Shown: positions 1 through 8,194 of the stretch, in pieces
Numbering within the stretch: the stretch's first letter is position 1
Layout: each line of letters starts with the position of its first letter
Origin: Maribellus sediminis
Lineage (GTDB): Bacteria; Bacteroidota; Bacteroidia; Bacteroidales; Prolixibacteraceae
DNA: 64,000 nt
Assembly: GCF_011799805.1 (NCBI RefSeq)
Contig: NZ_WXUB01000002.1
Location: 1 to 64,000, forward strand
Direction: 5' to 3'
Program-made: the position numbers and the translations under genes
The notes under the pieces: generated by a model
Databases searched by the model: none
Told to the model about the DNA's origin: nothing
Seen by the model: the letters and a program-made list of their open reading frames with translations, nothing else

Positions 1-348
1 TGATGCCTGTGGCGGCAGTGTAGATGTGATGTGGATAGTAAGCAGTGACTGTGCTGATACGATACGAGCCACCCGGACCTTTACGGTAACGGATGCACCG
101 GCAATAGAGGCAACACCACCTGCAGATCTGACTTTGGGTTCATGTCTGACCCAGGATTCAGTTAATACGGCCTATGATGCATGGGTAGCCAGCGGCGTAG
201 TAACCGGCGGCTGCGGCTTGGTAGTTGACATTGTTAAGCCAGATGCACCTGATGCCTGTGGCGGCAGTGTAGATGTGATGTGGATAGTAAGCAGTGACTG
301 TGCTGATACGATACGAGCCACCCGGACCTTTACGGTAACGGATGCACC
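1..348 (+). repeat. 99-bp perfect direct repeat within adhesin gene
   Basis: Bases 1-99 are identical to bases 250-348, a period of 249 bp or 83 codons. The first copy is cut by the window edge, so the true identical stretch may be longer and the array probably continues upstream. The segment between copies (100-249) encodes the remainder of the repeat unit. Confidence 0.95.
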
Positions 349-1444
349 TTTAATTGATGTAAGTTGTCCAGCTCCTGTGAATATGAGTTGTGCATCACTT
401 GAAGCAATCCAGGAAGCATACGAAACTTGGGTAGCTGGATTTGTAATACACGAATCCGGATGTTCAGGTATCGACACAATTACCGATATACCGGAACTTC
501 CGGAGGATGTAACTTGTGCAGGCGCAGATTTAAGCTATACTTTGCACGTGGAAGATAATTGCAGTAGTGATGAATGTACCAGTACATTTGTTGTTACACC
601 GTGTAAGGAAAGCTGCGAAACAGCATTTGCAAAATTGCCTATGATTGGTGAAGAAGAAAATCCAAATACTGAATGCTTTATTGATCATGGATTCAATAGA
701 TGGGGCTGGACGAATAGTTTTGAACCAGTTGACAGCACCTATACTTTGCCACTTTATGCAGGCGCAGCACAATGTGACGTTGATAAAGGCATGCTTGTAG
801 GTATGGTAGAAATAACATATAGCGGTGGTACATTAACGGTACATTACGTGATGGATGATCCACATTATCTGAGCGAAGTTCACGTAAATGTTGGATGCGA
901 AATGTTCCCATCAATGAAGAATGGCAAGGAAACAGTTGCGCCAGGACAATTCACTTATGGTGAAAGCGGACTGGATAAAGTAACTGAATACACTGTTGAA
1001 TTTTCAGAGATATATGGTAATTTCTGGGTAATCGCACATGGTGTATCCTGTTATGTTGAATACTGTTCACCAGTCGCAAATCCTGGCGATGGCGAATATG
1101 TATTTGATGGAGGTACGCTTGAATGCGGTCCAAAATCTGCAACTATAGGATCTACGGTAACTGATGTTATTAGTATCGAACAAAACGAGTTAAAAGTTTA
1201 CCCGAATCCATTTGACGAGGTAGTAAACATCGAATTTGTTTCATCGGTAAGTGGTCATGCAGTACTCGAGATACACAATATGGTTGGTCAGAGAGTAGCA
1301 ACACTCATGGATCAATTTATTGAAGCAGGAGTAGAGAATAAGGTACAATTCCGTCCGGATTCTGAAGTTTCAGGATTCTATCTCTACAAACTGAATATAG
1401 ATGGTGATATTCAAATAGGTAAAATGATTTACCGACATGAATAA
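2..1444 (+). CDS. T9SS-secreted repeat adhesin, 3' part (5' end outside window)
   Basis: The reading frame is open from the left edge, so the gene starts upstream; the first ATG at 26 lies inside a repeat and is not a credible start. The visible part has Cys-containing HYR/Ig-like repeats of about 83 residues (one near-identical pair, then a diverged third with CAGADLSYTLHVEDNC), a Cys-rich non-repeat region at about residues 200-390, and a C-terminal module of about 80 residues starting VYPNPF and ending KMIYRHE. That module is the classic T9SS type A sorting domain, which directs export across the outer membrane and anchoring or release at the cell surface. Role inferred: surface adhesin or matrix protein. 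Followed by a strong terminator. Ligand unknown. Confidence 0.85.
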   Translation, partial: DACGGSVDVMWIVSSDCADTIRATRTFTVTDAPAIEATPPADLTLGSCLTQDSVNTAYDAWVASGVVTGGCGLVVDIVKPDAPDACGGSVDVMWIVSSDCADTIRATRTFTVTDAPLIDVSCPAPVNMSCASLEAIQEAYETWVAGFVIHESGCSGIDTITDIPELPEDVTCAGADLSYTLHVEDNCSSDECTSTFVVTPCKESCETAFAKLPMIGEEENPNTECFIDHGFNRWGWTNSFEPVDSTYTLPLYAGAAQCDVDKGMLVGMVEITYSGGTLTVHYVMDDPHYLSEVHVNVGCEMFPSMKNGKETVAPGQFTYGESGLDKVTEYTVEFSEIYGNFWVIAHGVSCYVEYCSPVANPGDGEYVFDGGTLECGPKSATIGSTVTDVISIEQNELKVYPNPFDEVVNIEFVSSVSGHAVLEIHNMVGQRVATLMDQFIEAGVENKVQFRPDSEVSGFYLYKLNIDGDIQIGKMIYRHE

Positions 1445-1541
1445 TAACGAAATACCCGAAATTAATTCAGATCAATTATTGCAAAAGACTCTTATTTATA
1501 GTAGTTGATTTCGGGAGGTTCTACTTTAAAAAGTAAGATTG

Positions 1542-1576
1542 GAGGCCGACTCAGAGGAGCGGCCTCTTTTCTTTTT
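1542..1576 (+). terminator. Rho-independent terminator after adhesin gene
   Basis: GAGGCCG (1542-1548) pairs with CGGCCTC (1560-1566), with an 11-nt loop, followed by TTTTCTTTTT. It ends transcription about 100 bp after the adhesin stop codon. Confidence 0.85.
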
Positions 1577-1686
1577 GTAGATATGGATGAAAGAAAAGAT
1601 TCTAAACTTTTCTCCAAAATTCTTGTTTGCTAATTTGTATATGAATTAGTTATATTGTTTAGAGCTATTCAATAACATAATTTACC

Positions 1687-2225
1687 ATGAAAAAAAATAT
1701 ATTCTGTTGGCGTCTTTAATTTTTGTTCATGTCATCTCTTTTAGTCAGTCAGATTTTTATGACTTTACAGTAAAAGATATCGAAGGAAAGAATTTCGAAT
1801 TTTCCAAATTAAAAGGAAAAAAGGTGTTGATTGTGAATACCGCATCAAAATGTGGTTTTACACCGCAGTACGAAGAACTACAAAACCTTTACGAAAAGTA
1901 TGGAGGAGAGGATTTTACAATTATTGGATTCCCTGCCAACAACTTTTTGAAACAGGAACCTGGCACGAATGAAGAAATCAAGTTGTTTTGCGAACAGAAT
2001 TACGGAGTAACTTTTCCAATGATGGCCAAGATCTCGGTAAAAGGAGATGATATGCATCCAGTATACAAATGGTTAACCGAGAGGAGTAAGAACGGTATTA
2101 TGGATTCAAAAGTCTCTTGGAACTTTCAAAAATACCTTATTAATGAAGAAGGGCAGCTGGTTGATATGGTCATACCGAAGATAAAACCAGATGATCTGAG
2201 TATTGTTAGTTGGATTACGCAATAA
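1687..2225 (+). CDS. Glutathione peroxidase (thioredoxin-type, Cys), signal peptide out of frame
   Basis: Thiol peroxidase of the GPx family, reducing H2O2 or lipid hydroperoxides, probably with thioredoxin. The peroxidatic Cys lies in TASKCGFTPQY, the tetrad Gln in KQEPGTNEEI, Trp-Asn in VSWNFQKYL, and the likely resolving Cys in IKLFCEQNYGVTFP. The 3' reading frame extends uninterrupted to 2225, but its only in-frame start is TTG at 1707, in the middle of a hydrophobic stretch. The ATG at 1687 is followed by eight A residues and runs into a stop after ten codons. With nine A residues it would read MKKKYILLASLIFVHVISFSQS, a normal signal peptide. The gene is therefore complete except for one missing base, and the intended product is probably periplasmic. 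Known for the family: the 2-Cys mechanism. Inferred: export. Confidence 0.8.
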
Positions 2226-2487
2226 AAGCTATATACTTCTAATTATTCGCATTTTGCTTTCTTCACATATCAATCAGTTATCCTCTATGGTAAATGATGG
2301 ATTTTTTCACTCGTTTTTGTGATAAAAGAATTATTCATTGTAATAACTGGAAGAAATTTTAATAATTCCATGCTGATATAATTTTTAAATGATTTTAAAA
2401 ATTACCAAACTTATTGGTTAAATTTAGGTAGTATTCAAAGTTCTTTTGTCATGCCCCATTGATTCGTATACTTTAAAGACCACTCTT

Positions 2488-3099
2488 ATGACCTGGATAA
2501 GCAACCTGAAGCAAATAATGACTGAGAAGCAGATCAATATTGAAGGCCTAAAAAATAAGATCTCTCAGAACGGCCATTCGTTAAGTCGAAATTCTATTGG
2601 CAATATTCTCAATGAAAGGAATAGTCCCAAATTTGACACCATGCAGATTATTGCTGATGCTTTGGAGATAGACCTTTCCGAGTTATTCTCTAGTCCTAAT
2701 AGCGCGATTAATTCAGAAGTTGCAGAAATTGTTGGATTTATTGATTTTGCAGGAGACTTATACCGAATTAAATCCAGGGAAGAATTAAAGAATCTTTACG
2801 TGAAAGTCTACGGAACTGATCTAGTTTCGAATAAAGAGGAAAATGTAGTGATAATTGAAAATCAGCAAGCTGATTCAGGAAGACCTCTGCTTGCCAGGGC
2901 AAGAAACAAAAGAACTTTAAATCGATTTCAACGTCGTGTTTTTGATCGTTATAATGTTACTGTTGGCACCAGAAAGGAATTGGAATACCCCAATAACTTA
3001 CCCAGAGATGTTAAAATATGGATTTTCAGTTCAAAACAGGATGAATTACAGGCAAGAACTACACTCCATCGATTGCTGAAATTCAGTTTTAATGCATAA
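2488..3099 (+). CDS. XRE-family HTH transcriptional regulator
   Basis: About 203 residues. Residues 10-67 form a Cro/C1-type helix-turn-helix (MTEKQINIEGLKNKIS, then SLSRNSIGNILNERNSPKFD, then the dimer-side helix MQIIADALEIDLSELF). The second half (IVGFIDFAGDLYRIKSREEL and a basic C-terminus rich in Arg/Lys) is not recognised; a short beta-hairpin like FIDFAGDLYRI is seen in other Bacteroidota XRE regulators, by recollection. I chose ATG 2488 because the HTH begins right after it; a TTG at 2446 would add 14 residues with no obvious role. It stands alone in AT-rich DNA upstream of two small paralogous genes, which it might control. Target unknown. Confidence 0.75.
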   Translation: MTWISNLKQIMTEKQINIEGLKNKISQNGHSLSRNSIGNILNERNSPKFDTMQIIADALEIDLSELFSSPNSAINSEVAEIVGFIDFAGDLYRIKSREELKNLYVKVYGTDLVSNKEENVVIIENQQADSGRPLLARARNKRTLNRFQRRVFDRYNVTVGTRKELEYPNNLPRDVKIWIFSSKQDELQARTTLHRLLKFSFNA

Positions 3100-3363
3100 T
3101 ATATTTGTTATCATTGACAACTACTTAACTTGTTTATATCCAGTCGATAATACATTGGTATTCCTTCTTGATCGATCTTATTAATTCAATTTATTCATTT
3201 TTTTTTTCTAACTGAATTGGGTAATAATTATATAGGAAGAAAACTTGTTATGAATTAAGTAATTTAGTAAGAATATTTGTATGTTCTTGTTCTTATAAAT
3301 AATTGATAAACAATAATATATTTTATAAATTTAGGTGTACGAAACAACTTAACTGATTTGGAT

Positions 3364-3558
3364 ATGGATACTGAAACCAAACTCTTGGGTTTGTTGCAAG
3401 AAGCCGCAACTATTGTTCACAAGTATTCTTACGAAACTGCAATGCCAATAAAGGATGTTTGCTCAATTGTTCAGCTATTGGCAAATAATTATGCCGAGAA
3501 TATTTACGAGATGCCCGAGGATGAGTACACCATCATGAAAGCTGAGTTAGATTATTAG
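3364..3558 (+). CDS. Small acidic protein, paralogue 1 of tandem pair
   Basis: 64 residues, predicted mostly helical, soluble and acidic, with no signal peptide. It begins MDTETKLLGLL and contains IVHKYSYETAMPIKDVC and a PEDEY motif near the end. It aligns without gaps to the product of the gene at 3747, with about 42 of 59 positions identical. ATG at 3364 is preferred over TTG at 3358 because it matches the paralogue's start MDVEKKLLGLL. The family is unknown to me; a protein-binding or adaptor role is only a guess. The conserved lone Cys and MPIK/PEDEY blocks suggest constraint on the fold. Confidence 0.7.
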   Translation: MDTETKLLGLLQEAATIVHKYSYETAMPIKDVCSIVQLLANNYAENIYEMPEDEYTIMKAELDY

Positions 3559-3746
3559 TGGTTTAATTGATTTTACGTTAATGATGTTGATGGTTACGAA
3601 AATATTACTGACTGAATTTCATTGTGAGTATAACAGGATTATATGAGTGTATGAACAATTTTAGCTATCCATTAAAAATACTTCGATCGAGAGATATATA
3701 CTAAAGTTTGTAAAATACCTATTATTAACGATTAAAAAATAAGATC

Positions 3747-3998
3747 ATGGATGTTGAAAAGAAATTACTAGGATTACTAAAAGACGCGGCTGTAATGGTT
3801 CACAAGTATTATTACGAAACAAACATGCCAATAAAGGAAGCATGTATGATAGTACAGTTACTGGCAGAAAATTATGCAAATAATATCGATGAACTGCCGG
3901 AAGATGAGTATTCTTTAATGAAAATAGAAGAAGAACCTGCACCGGTAAAGAAGAGGGTCGCTCCAAGCGTTAAAAAGGAAGAAGAAGTTGAAGAATAA
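3747..3998 (+). CDS. Small acidic protein, paralogue 2, with charged tail
   Basis: 83 residues. Residues 1-59 are the same domain as the product of 3364-3558 (KLLGLLKDAAVMVHKYYYET, MPIKEACMIVQLLAENYA, ELPEDEYSLMK). Residues 60-83 form an extra low-complexity tail of alternating Glu and Lys with Pro/Val (EEEPAPVKKRVAPSVKKEEE), probably disordered. The 188-bp spacer to the first copy is AT-rich and noncoding. Product and role are unrecognised; the pair looks like a tandem duplication followed by acquisition of the tail in one copy. Confidence 0.75.
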   Translation: MDVEKKLLGLLKDAAVMVHKYYYETNMPIKEACMIVQLLAENYANNIDELPEDEYSLMKIEEEPAPVKKRVAPSVKKEEEVEE

Positions 3999-4007
3999 CT
4001 CAATAAT

Positions 4008-4050
4008 GAATCTGGTTTTTTCAATTTTAATTGATGATTAAGCCAGATTC
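4008..4050. terminator. Hairpin between convergent small gene and mnmE
   Basis: GAATCTGG (4008-4015) pairs with CCAGATTC (4043-4050), with a nested TCAATT/AATTGA stem and T-rich flank TTATTTTTATT. It could serve both the + strand small gene and mnmE on the - strand. Confidence 0.6.
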
Positions 4051-4074
4051 TTATTTTTATTAGTTTGACTTTAA

Positions 4075-5472
4075 TTACTTCCCGATACAAAAATTCTTAA
4101 AAATATGCCCCAAAACTTCGTGGTTGGATATTTCTCCAGTGATCTCTGAAAGATAATGTAAACATTCGCGAATATCCTGTGAAAGTAAGTCTCCAGGAAT
4201 TTGCTGATCTAATCCATTTAATACACGTAGAATGGCCTCGTGTGCATTCTTTAATATTTCGTAATGTCGGGCATTGGTGACGATCACGTCCTGCTGCTCG
4301 GTAGCATCAAGGTTTATCGCGTGCTGCATGTAATCAATCAGTTCATCAAGGTTTCTTTTTTCTTTGGCCGCGATAAAAACCATTTTTTCGTTATCAGTCA
4401 GGTCAATAACTTCAAGTTGTTGAATGGTTTCCTGTAAGCCTGAATCAATTTTATTGGCAACAATTATCAGCATCTGTTGATGTGCAACACGTTCCCTGAT
4501 TTTATCGATCCTGCTTTTTACCAACTCGAATGAATTATTGGTATCAACCACAAGCAAAACCACAGTTGCCTGTTCCAGTTTGCTGTAACTTCGCTCAATT
4601 CCAAGGCTTTCGATGTGATCGCTGGTCTCGCGGATTCCGGCTGTGTCGAAAAAGCGAAATGCAGTTCCGTGTATATTCACCACATCTTCAATAACATCGC
4701 GGGTGGTGCCGTGAATATCGGATACAATAGCTTTATCTTCATTTAATAAGGCATTTAATAGGGTCGATTTTCCAACATTTGTCTCGCCAACAATGGCAAC
4801 GGGAATTCCATTTTTAATGGCATTTCCAAGTTGAAATGAATCTTTGAGTTTTCGTAACAGGACTTCAATGCGTTCAGTTAAATTCCTGAGTTCGGTTCGA
4901 TCAGCAAATTCCACATCCTCTTCACTAAAATCAAGCTCCAGCTCAACCATAGCTGTAAAATGCAAAAGTTGTTCACGGAGCGCTCCGATTTCCTTAGAGA
5001 ATCCTCCGCGCATTTGATTGATGGCCAGTTTATGTGCAGCTGCATTAGATGAAGCAATAACGTCGGCAACAGCTTCAGCCTGAGATAAATCCATTTTGCC
5101 ATTCAAAAAGGCACGCTGCGTAAATTCTCCCGGCAATGCCATTCGTGCACCGTTTTCAATCATAACTTCAAGAATCTTCTGCTGGATGAAAGTTGAACCA
5201 TGACACGAAATCTCCACAATATCTTCGCCGGTATATGAATGAGGACTTCTGAAAATGGCAACAACAACTTCATCAATCACCGTGTCGTTATTAACAAGCT
5301 GGCCGAAATGTAATGTAGTAGCAGACTGATCCGTGAGTTTTTTGCCTTTCTTAGGGCTGCGGAAAACCTGGTCGGTAATGTTTACGGCCCGTTCACCCGA
5401 CAAACGAATAACAGCAATAGCACCTGCTCCGGGCGATGTTGATATGGCACAAATGGTAGATTGATCGAGCAT
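4075..5472 (-). CDS. mnmE: tRNA modification GTPase MnmE
   Basis: 465 residues, normal length. With MnmG it installs the aminomethyl or carboxymethylaminomethyl group at U34 of certain tRNAs, using methylene-tetrahydrofolate and GTP hydrolysis in the cytosol. Order: N-terminal THF-binding dimerisation domain (DQSTICAISTSPGAGAIAVI), helical domain split around the G domain, P-loop GETNVGKS at residues 229-236, G3 DTAGIRET, G4 NKID, and the diagnostic C-terminal FCIGK with the conserved Cys. The ATG at 5472 gives MLDQSTICAIST, the usual family start. Transcribed away from the sirtuin gene, from a short divergent region. Confidence 0.97.
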   Translation of the reverse strand: MLDQSTICAISTSPGAGAIAVIRLSGERAVNITDQVFRSPKKGKKLTDQSATTLHFGQLVNNDTVIDEVVVAIFRSPHSYTGEDIVEISCHGSTFIQQKILEVMIENGARMALPGEFTQRAFLNGKMDLSQAEAVADVIASSNAAAHKLAINQMRGGFSKEIGALREQLLHFTAMVELELDFSEEDVEFADRTELRNLTERIEVLLRKLKDSFQLGNAIKNGIPVAIVGETNVGKSTLLNALLNEDKAIVSDIHGTTRDVIEDVVNIHGTAFRFFDTAGIRETSDHIESLGIERSYSKLEQATVVLLVVDTNNSFELVKSRIDKIRERVAHQQMLIIVANKIDSGLQETIQQLEVIDLTDNEKMVFIAAKEKRNLDELIDYMQHAINLDATEQQDVIVTNARHYEILKNAHEAILRVLNGLDQQIPGDLLSQDIRECLHYLSEITGEISNHEVLGHIFKNFCIGK

Positions 5473-5489
5473 GGATAAATTTGTTTTCG

Positions 5490-5497
5490 CAAAGATA
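5490..5497 (-). promoter_or_regulatory. Bacteroidota -7 box for mnmE
   Basis: On the minus strand this reads TATCTTTG, matching the TAnnTTTG consensus, 17 bases before the mnmE start codon, so the transcript leader would be very short. No clear -33 TTTG was found. Confidence 0.45.
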
Positions 5498-5533
5498 ATT
5501 CATAAATTTAATTCTTTGATTTCACTTTAACAT

Positions 5534-6271
5534 ATGGAACTTCTTATAAAGGAAACAGCCAAACTAATTAAGCAATCGAAATTTACCATTGCATTTACCG
5601 GTGCCGGTATCTCTGTTGAAAGTGGTGTTCCACCGTTCAGAGGCGAGCATGGTCTATGGAACAAATACGACCCAAAGGTGTTGGACCTTGGGTATTTTAA
5701 TGAGAACGGAGCAGAATGCTGGCATTACATCCGCGAGATTTTTTACGATTTTTTTGCCAATGCCAAACCAAACAAAGCGCACGAAGTACTTGCGGAAATG
5801 GAAAAGCATAAACTGTTGAATGCTGTAATAACTCAGAACATCGATAATCTGCATTATGAAGCAGGAAGCTTGACGGTGTATGAATTTCACGGAAACTCAA
5901 AAAAACTAAAATGTAGGAAATGTGGCCGAATACACGAAGCCGCAGAAATTGATTTTAATACCATTCCACCACGATGCATTGACGACGGAGAAATTTTAAA
6001 GCCAGATTTCATTTTCTTTGGTGAAGGTATACCTCAGGATAGCTATGCCAATTCGTTTGAAGCGGCTGAAGCGGCTGAAGTGTGCCTCATTATTGGTTCA
6101 ACCGGCGAAGTTACGCCGGCATCGTTTGTGCCGCGAACTGCCAAACAACAGGGGGCAACAATCATTGAAATAAATCCGGAAGAAACCTTGTTTACACGAC
6201 AAATAACCGATATCCATTTGAAAGGTAAAGCATCGGAAGTACTGGAGAAACTAGCTGCACATTTGTTTTGA
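5534..6271 (+). CDS. cobB: Sirtuin (NAD-dependent protein deacylase, CobB/SIR2 family)
   Basis: 245 residues. Removes acyl groups from lysine using NAD+, giving O-acyl-ADP-ribose and nicotinamide. Visible motifs: GAGISVESGVPPFRG (NAD binding, residues 23-37), TQNIDNLH (100-107), catalytic His119 in YEFHGN, and PDFIFFGEGIP. The zinc knuckle has Cys127 and Cys130 (CRKC) and Cys148, but the fourth position is Asp151 (CIDD instead of CxxC). The usual GTS segment is GSTGEVTPAS. The ATG at 5534 directly precedes MELLIKETAKLI, a normal start. Neighbours are unrelated. The substituted zinc ligand may weaken or alter metal binding; all catalytic residues I can recognise are intact, so I expect an active enzyme. 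Confidence 0.93.
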   Translation: MELLIKETAKLIKQSKFTIAFTGAGISVESGVPPFRGEHGLWNKYDPKVLDLGYFNENGAECWHYIREIFYDFFANAKPNKAHEVLAEMEKHKLLNAVITQNIDNLHYEAGSLTVYEFHGNSKKLKCRKCGRIHEAAEIDFNTIPPRCIDDGEILKPDFIFFGEGIPQDSYANSFEAAEAAEVCLIIGSTGEVTPASFVPRTAKQQGATIIEINPEETLFTRQITDIHLKGKASEVLEKLAAHLF

Positions 6272-6301
6272 ACTTTTCACTCAAAAGTTTGAACTTTAAA
6301 C
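6267..6301. repeat. Heptanucleotide array, (GTTCAAA)-type, degenerate
   Basis: Five contiguous 7-mers: TTTGAAC, TTTTCAC, TCAAAAG, TTTGAAC, TTTAAAC. On the other strand the good units read GTTCAAA. The array begins at the sirtuin stop codon. The same heptamer family recurs at 58436-58456 and 59526-59560. Confidence 0.5.
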
Positions 6302-6372
6302 AAGAAAAACGGATTCTTCGACTGATTGTATCAAAATGAAAGCGCCAAATTTTAATAGAGGTGAATATCGTT

Positions 6373-6380
6373 TATATTTG
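6373..6380 (+). promoter_or_regulatory. -7 box upstream of fabG
   Basis: TATATTTG, a full TAnnTTTG match, 42 bases upstream of the fabG ATG. The predicted transcript would have a leader of about 35 nt. Confidence 0.5.
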
Positions 6381-6421
6381 CGCATTCGACTTGAAAGCAT
6401 AATTTATTAATTATATACGAA

Positions 6422-7168
6422 ATGAAACTACTCGAAGGAAAAACAGCGATCATCACCGGAGCATCGCGTGGTATCGGAAAAGCTATTGCAGTAAAATTTG
6501 CACAGGAAGGCTGTAACGTTGCTTTTACCGATCTGTTTAACGATGAAAACATGAAAGCTACTGAAGCCGAATTAAAAGAACTTGGCGTGCAGGCAAAAGG
6601 TTATGCATCGGATGCAAGTAATTTTGCCGATACCGATAAAGTGGTGAACGAAATTGTAAATGATTTTGGCCGTATCGATGTGCTTGTAAATAATGCGGGC
6701 ATTACAAAAGATACGCTACTAATGCGTATGACCGAAGAACAGTGGGATGCTGTGATTAACGTAAACCTGAAATCAGTTTTCAACTTCACGAAAGCTGCAC
6801 AACGTACCATGCTAAAACAACGTAGCGGATCGATCGTAAACCTGAGTTCAGTTGTTGGAGTTAGTGGAAATGCAGGACAAGCCAACTATTCAGCTTCAAA
6901 AGCAGGGATTATCGGTTTTACCAAGTCTGTTGCACGCGAACTCGGATCTCGTGGGATTCGTTCAAACGCCATCGCACCCGGTTTCATCATTACCGAAATG
7001 ACTGGAAAAATACCTGAAGAAGCGCGTAAAGCATGGGAAGAGTCAATCCCGATGAAACGTGGTGGTACACCGGAAGAAGTAGCTGGAGTTGCAACTTTCC
7101 TGGCATCAGATCTTTCATCATACGTTAGCGGACAGGTAATTACCGTTTGCGGCGCCATGAATACCTAA
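6422..7168 (+). CDS. fabG: 3-oxoacyl-ACP reductase FabG (SDR family)
   Basis: 248 residues, classical short-chain dehydrogenase. Reduces 3-oxoacyl-ACP to (R)-3-hydroxyacyl-ACP with NADPH in fatty acid elongation. TGASRGIG at residues 12-19 binds the cofactor, NNAG at 88-91, and the catalytic set is Ser141, Tyr154 and Lys158 (YSASK). The end AMNT after VSGQVITVCG departs from the common DGGMxM ending, but the fold is complete. Stands alone with its own -7 box at 6373 and a downstream hairpin at 7250. SDRs are hard to assign to exact substrates from sequence; FabG is the best call from the PGFIxTEMT motif. Confidence 0.9.
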   Translation: MKLLEGKTAIITGASRGIGKAIAVKFAQEGCNVAFTDLFNDENMKATEAELKELGVQAKGYASDASNFADTDKVVNEIVNDFGRIDVLVNNAGITKDTLLMRMTEEQWDAVINVNLKSVFNFTKAAQRTMLKQRSGSIVNLSSVVGVSGNAGQANYSASKAGIIGFTKSVARELGSRGIRSNAIAPGFIITEMTGKIPEEARKAWEESIPMKRGGTPEEVAGVATFLASDLSSYVSGQVITVCGAMNT

Positions 7169-7249
7169 TCATGATAAGGCGAATACGTTAAGTTAATTTC
7201 GTGGAAATGGAATAACTTAATTGTATAACATAATATTATTTAATAAATT

Positions 7250-7277
7250 AGCTGTCAAAATACTGGCAGCTTTTTTT
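7250..7277 (+). terminator. Terminator-like hairpin abutting the PfkB start codon
   Basis: AGCTGTC (7250-7256) pairs with GGCAGCT (7265-7271) around an 8-nt loop, followed by seven T residues (7271-7277). The next base begins the ATG of the PfkB gene at 7278. It may terminate fabG transcription or act as an attenuator for the next gene. Confidence 0.6.
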
Positions 7278-8153
7278 ATGATTTTTAAAGGACTCTTTTT
7301 CGGATTAACAACTATCGATATTCAGTATTTTGTTGATTCCTTTCCCACGAGTAATCAAAAAGTAAAAACCGATACACCTGAATTTCTGGTGGGAGGTCCG
7401 GCGACAAATGCTGCAGTTGCTTTTTCTTTTCTGAATAACGGAACTTTCCTGGTTTCATCGGTAGGAGAGAACAGTTTTTCGCCATTTATTATAGAAGATT
7501 TCCTAAAAAACAATATTCAGTTCATCGATCTGGGAAATAGCGAATCAATGCCAGTGGTCGCATCCGTTGTAACCTCGTCAAACGGCGACAGAACTATTTT
7601 TACGCACCACCCGGAATTAAAAGACAATAATTTCGATGTAAACGAGGTTTTAAATTTAGTGCAGCCGGAGATAATATTACTCGATGGATTTTATCCTGAA
7701 GCGGCTGTTTTACTGGCAAAGGCAGCGTTCAGTAAGAAAATACCAATAGTGTTGGATTGCGGAAGCTGGAAACCACAATATGACGAGCTTCTGAAATATT
7801 CGGAAGTTGCAATTTGTTCAGCCGATTTTCTGCCACCGCATTGTGAAACTAACGACGATGTATTTTCATTTCTGAAAAATAAAGGAGTGAGGAATATTGC
7901 GATTACGAGGGGGGAAAAAAGTATTCTGTTTGAAACCGTTGAAAGTAAGGGCGAAGTTGAAGTAACAACAACAACCGTTGTTGATACCCTGGGAGCTGGT
8001 GATTTTATACACGGCGCATTTTGTTTTTACAGACTTAAATATAAAAGCTTCGAGCAGGCCTTGACCAAAGCATCAGAACTGGCTACATTTACCTGTTCGT
8101 TTAAAGGAACACGCCAGTGGCTTAATATGAAAAGCATGATGAGTTTTATATAA
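7278..8153 (+). CDS. PfkB/ribokinase-family sugar kinase
   Basis: 291 residues. ATP-dependent kinase of the ribokinase superfamily acting on an unknown sugar or nucleoside. Seen: N-terminal GLTTIDIQYFVDSFP, GGPATNAAVAFSFL (signature 1 region) and DTLGAGDFIHGAF (signature 2, with the catalytic base Asp in GAGD). I chose ATG 7278 since MIFKGLFFGLTTIDIQ is a normal family beginning; a TTG at 7221 would read through the hairpin at 7250-7277. No sugar operon surrounds it, so the substrate cannot be inferred. The PP2C phosphatase gene follows after 41 bp and may be cotranscribed. Confidence 0.87.
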   Translation: MIFKGLFFGLTTIDIQYFVDSFPTSNQKVKTDTPEFLVGGPATNAAVAFSFLNNGTFLVSSVGENSFSPFIIEDFLKNNIQFIDLGNSESMPVVASVVTSSNGDRTIFTHHPELKDNNFDVNEVLNLVQPEIILLDGFYPEAAVLLAKAAFSKKIPIVLDCGSWKPQYDELLKYSEVAICSADFLPPHCETNDDVFSFLKNKGVRNIAITRGEKSILFETVESKGEVEVTTTTVVDTLGAGDFIHGAFCFYRLKYKSFEQALTKASELATFTCSFKGTRQWLNMKSMMSFI

Positions 8154-8194
8154 AATTTACTTAAATTGTAATTACAAGTTGAAATCCGGGCTAC

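Noticed and set aside
1-348. Repeats as a CRISPR array
   Set aside because: Repeat unit is 249 bp and in frame within a coding region; there are no 20-50 bp spacers.
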